Positions 6,413 to 6,545 of a stretch of 6,545 bases of DNA are shown piece after piece. The notes below the pieces were generated by a model. That model was not told where the DNA came from and did not search any database. It saw nothing but the letters and a program-made list of their open reading frames with translations. Made by a program: the position numbers and the translations under genes. Every line of letters begins with the position of its first letter. Position 1 is the stretch's first letter. This stretch comes from Porticoccaceae bacterium (GTDB lineage Bacteria > Pseudomonadota > Gammaproteobacteria > Pseudomonadales > Porticoccaceae): NCBI GenBank assembly GCA_023255165.1, contig JALRJD010000272.1:1-6545 (forward strand), in the 5' to 3' direction.

Positions 6413-6545
6413 CTAATAATCGCCTCAGCGATTATTAGGGCAGTGAAAGAAGAGGGCTGCCCGAAGGGTGAAAACGCCTTAAAGCGTTTTCATCACTAAT
6501 TCGCCGGGAGCGAATTAGCACAGACGAAGACTGCACGAAGTGTGA
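6413..6545. repeat. Chain of short, mutually unrelated inverted repeats downstream of tRNA-Val
   Basis: After the terminator, and after 35 bases in which I see nothing, perfect inverted repeats follow almost end to end: CTAATAATCGC with its inverse around CTCA (6413-6438); GGGCAG with CTGCCC (6438-6462), whose right arm also enters CCC-GAA-GGG (6460-6468); TGAAAACGC with its inverse around CTTAAA (6469-6492); CTAATTCGC with its inverse around CGGGA (6496-6518); and CAC-GAA-GTG (6534-6542). The chain reaches the window edge and may continue. Only the first part of the terminator region has a U-tract. No coding region is evident; a short frame at 6302-6499 runs through the tRNA, terminator and hairpins and is rejected. 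Confidence 0.85.

Noticed and set aside
6302..6499. Small plus-strand frame starting within tRNA-Val
   Set aside because: It begins in the tRNA anticodon arm and reads through the terminator and the inverted repeats. Such frames over tRNA genes are a common artefact.
6413..6518. CRISPR array or REP/BIME repeats
   Set aside because: The inverted repeats do not share a stem sequence, and there are no regularly spaced direct repeats or uniform spacers, so neither class fits.

Overview
The window looks like part of a Gram-negative, probably marine gammaproteobacterial chromosome of the Cellvibrionales type (Halieaceae, Spongiibacteraceae and similar). This rests on a large TonB-dependent outer-membrane receptor of the 'EEVIVTAQKR...' class, a type II bifunctional ManC, a gammaproteobacterial tRNA-Val with encoded CCA, and moderate GC. 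The assignment is an inference from protein style; no search was possible.

Layout. (1) Positions 1-2674, minus strand: a TonB-dependent receptor, complete at its N-terminus and cut at its C-terminus by the window edge. (2) 2675-3175: a roughly 500-base divergent intergenic region with no convincing gene. (3) 3176-4582, plus strand: UDP-glucose 6-dehydrogenase, starting at TTG. (4) 4532-5941, minus strand: mannose-1-phosphate guanylyltransferase / mannose-6-phosphate isomerase (ManC type). It is convergent with the dehydrogenase and overlaps its 3' end by 51 bases. (5) 5942-6264: an intergenic region holding a good sigma70-type promoter pointing right, a degraded copy of part of a tRNA-Val, and a run of short inverted repeats. 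(6) 6265-6341: tRNA-Val(GAC), followed by an intrinsic terminator. (7) 6378-6545: another run of unrelated short inverted repeats up to the window end.

How the genes relate. The dehydrogenase supplies UDP-glucuronate and ManC supplies GDP-mannose. Both are precursors of acidic exopolysaccharide or capsule, so the convergent pair is probably a small sugar-nucleotide supply module. No glycosyltransferase or export gene lies inside the window. The TonB receptor has no evident functional link to the pair.

The protein-coding part is ordinary. The most unusual structure is the chain of mutually unrelated hairpins on both sides of the tRNA-Val gene, together with a 31-base tRNA-Val remnant whose differences from the intact gene coincide with hairpin arms. 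I saw no CRISPR array, insertion sequence, integrase or defence system.
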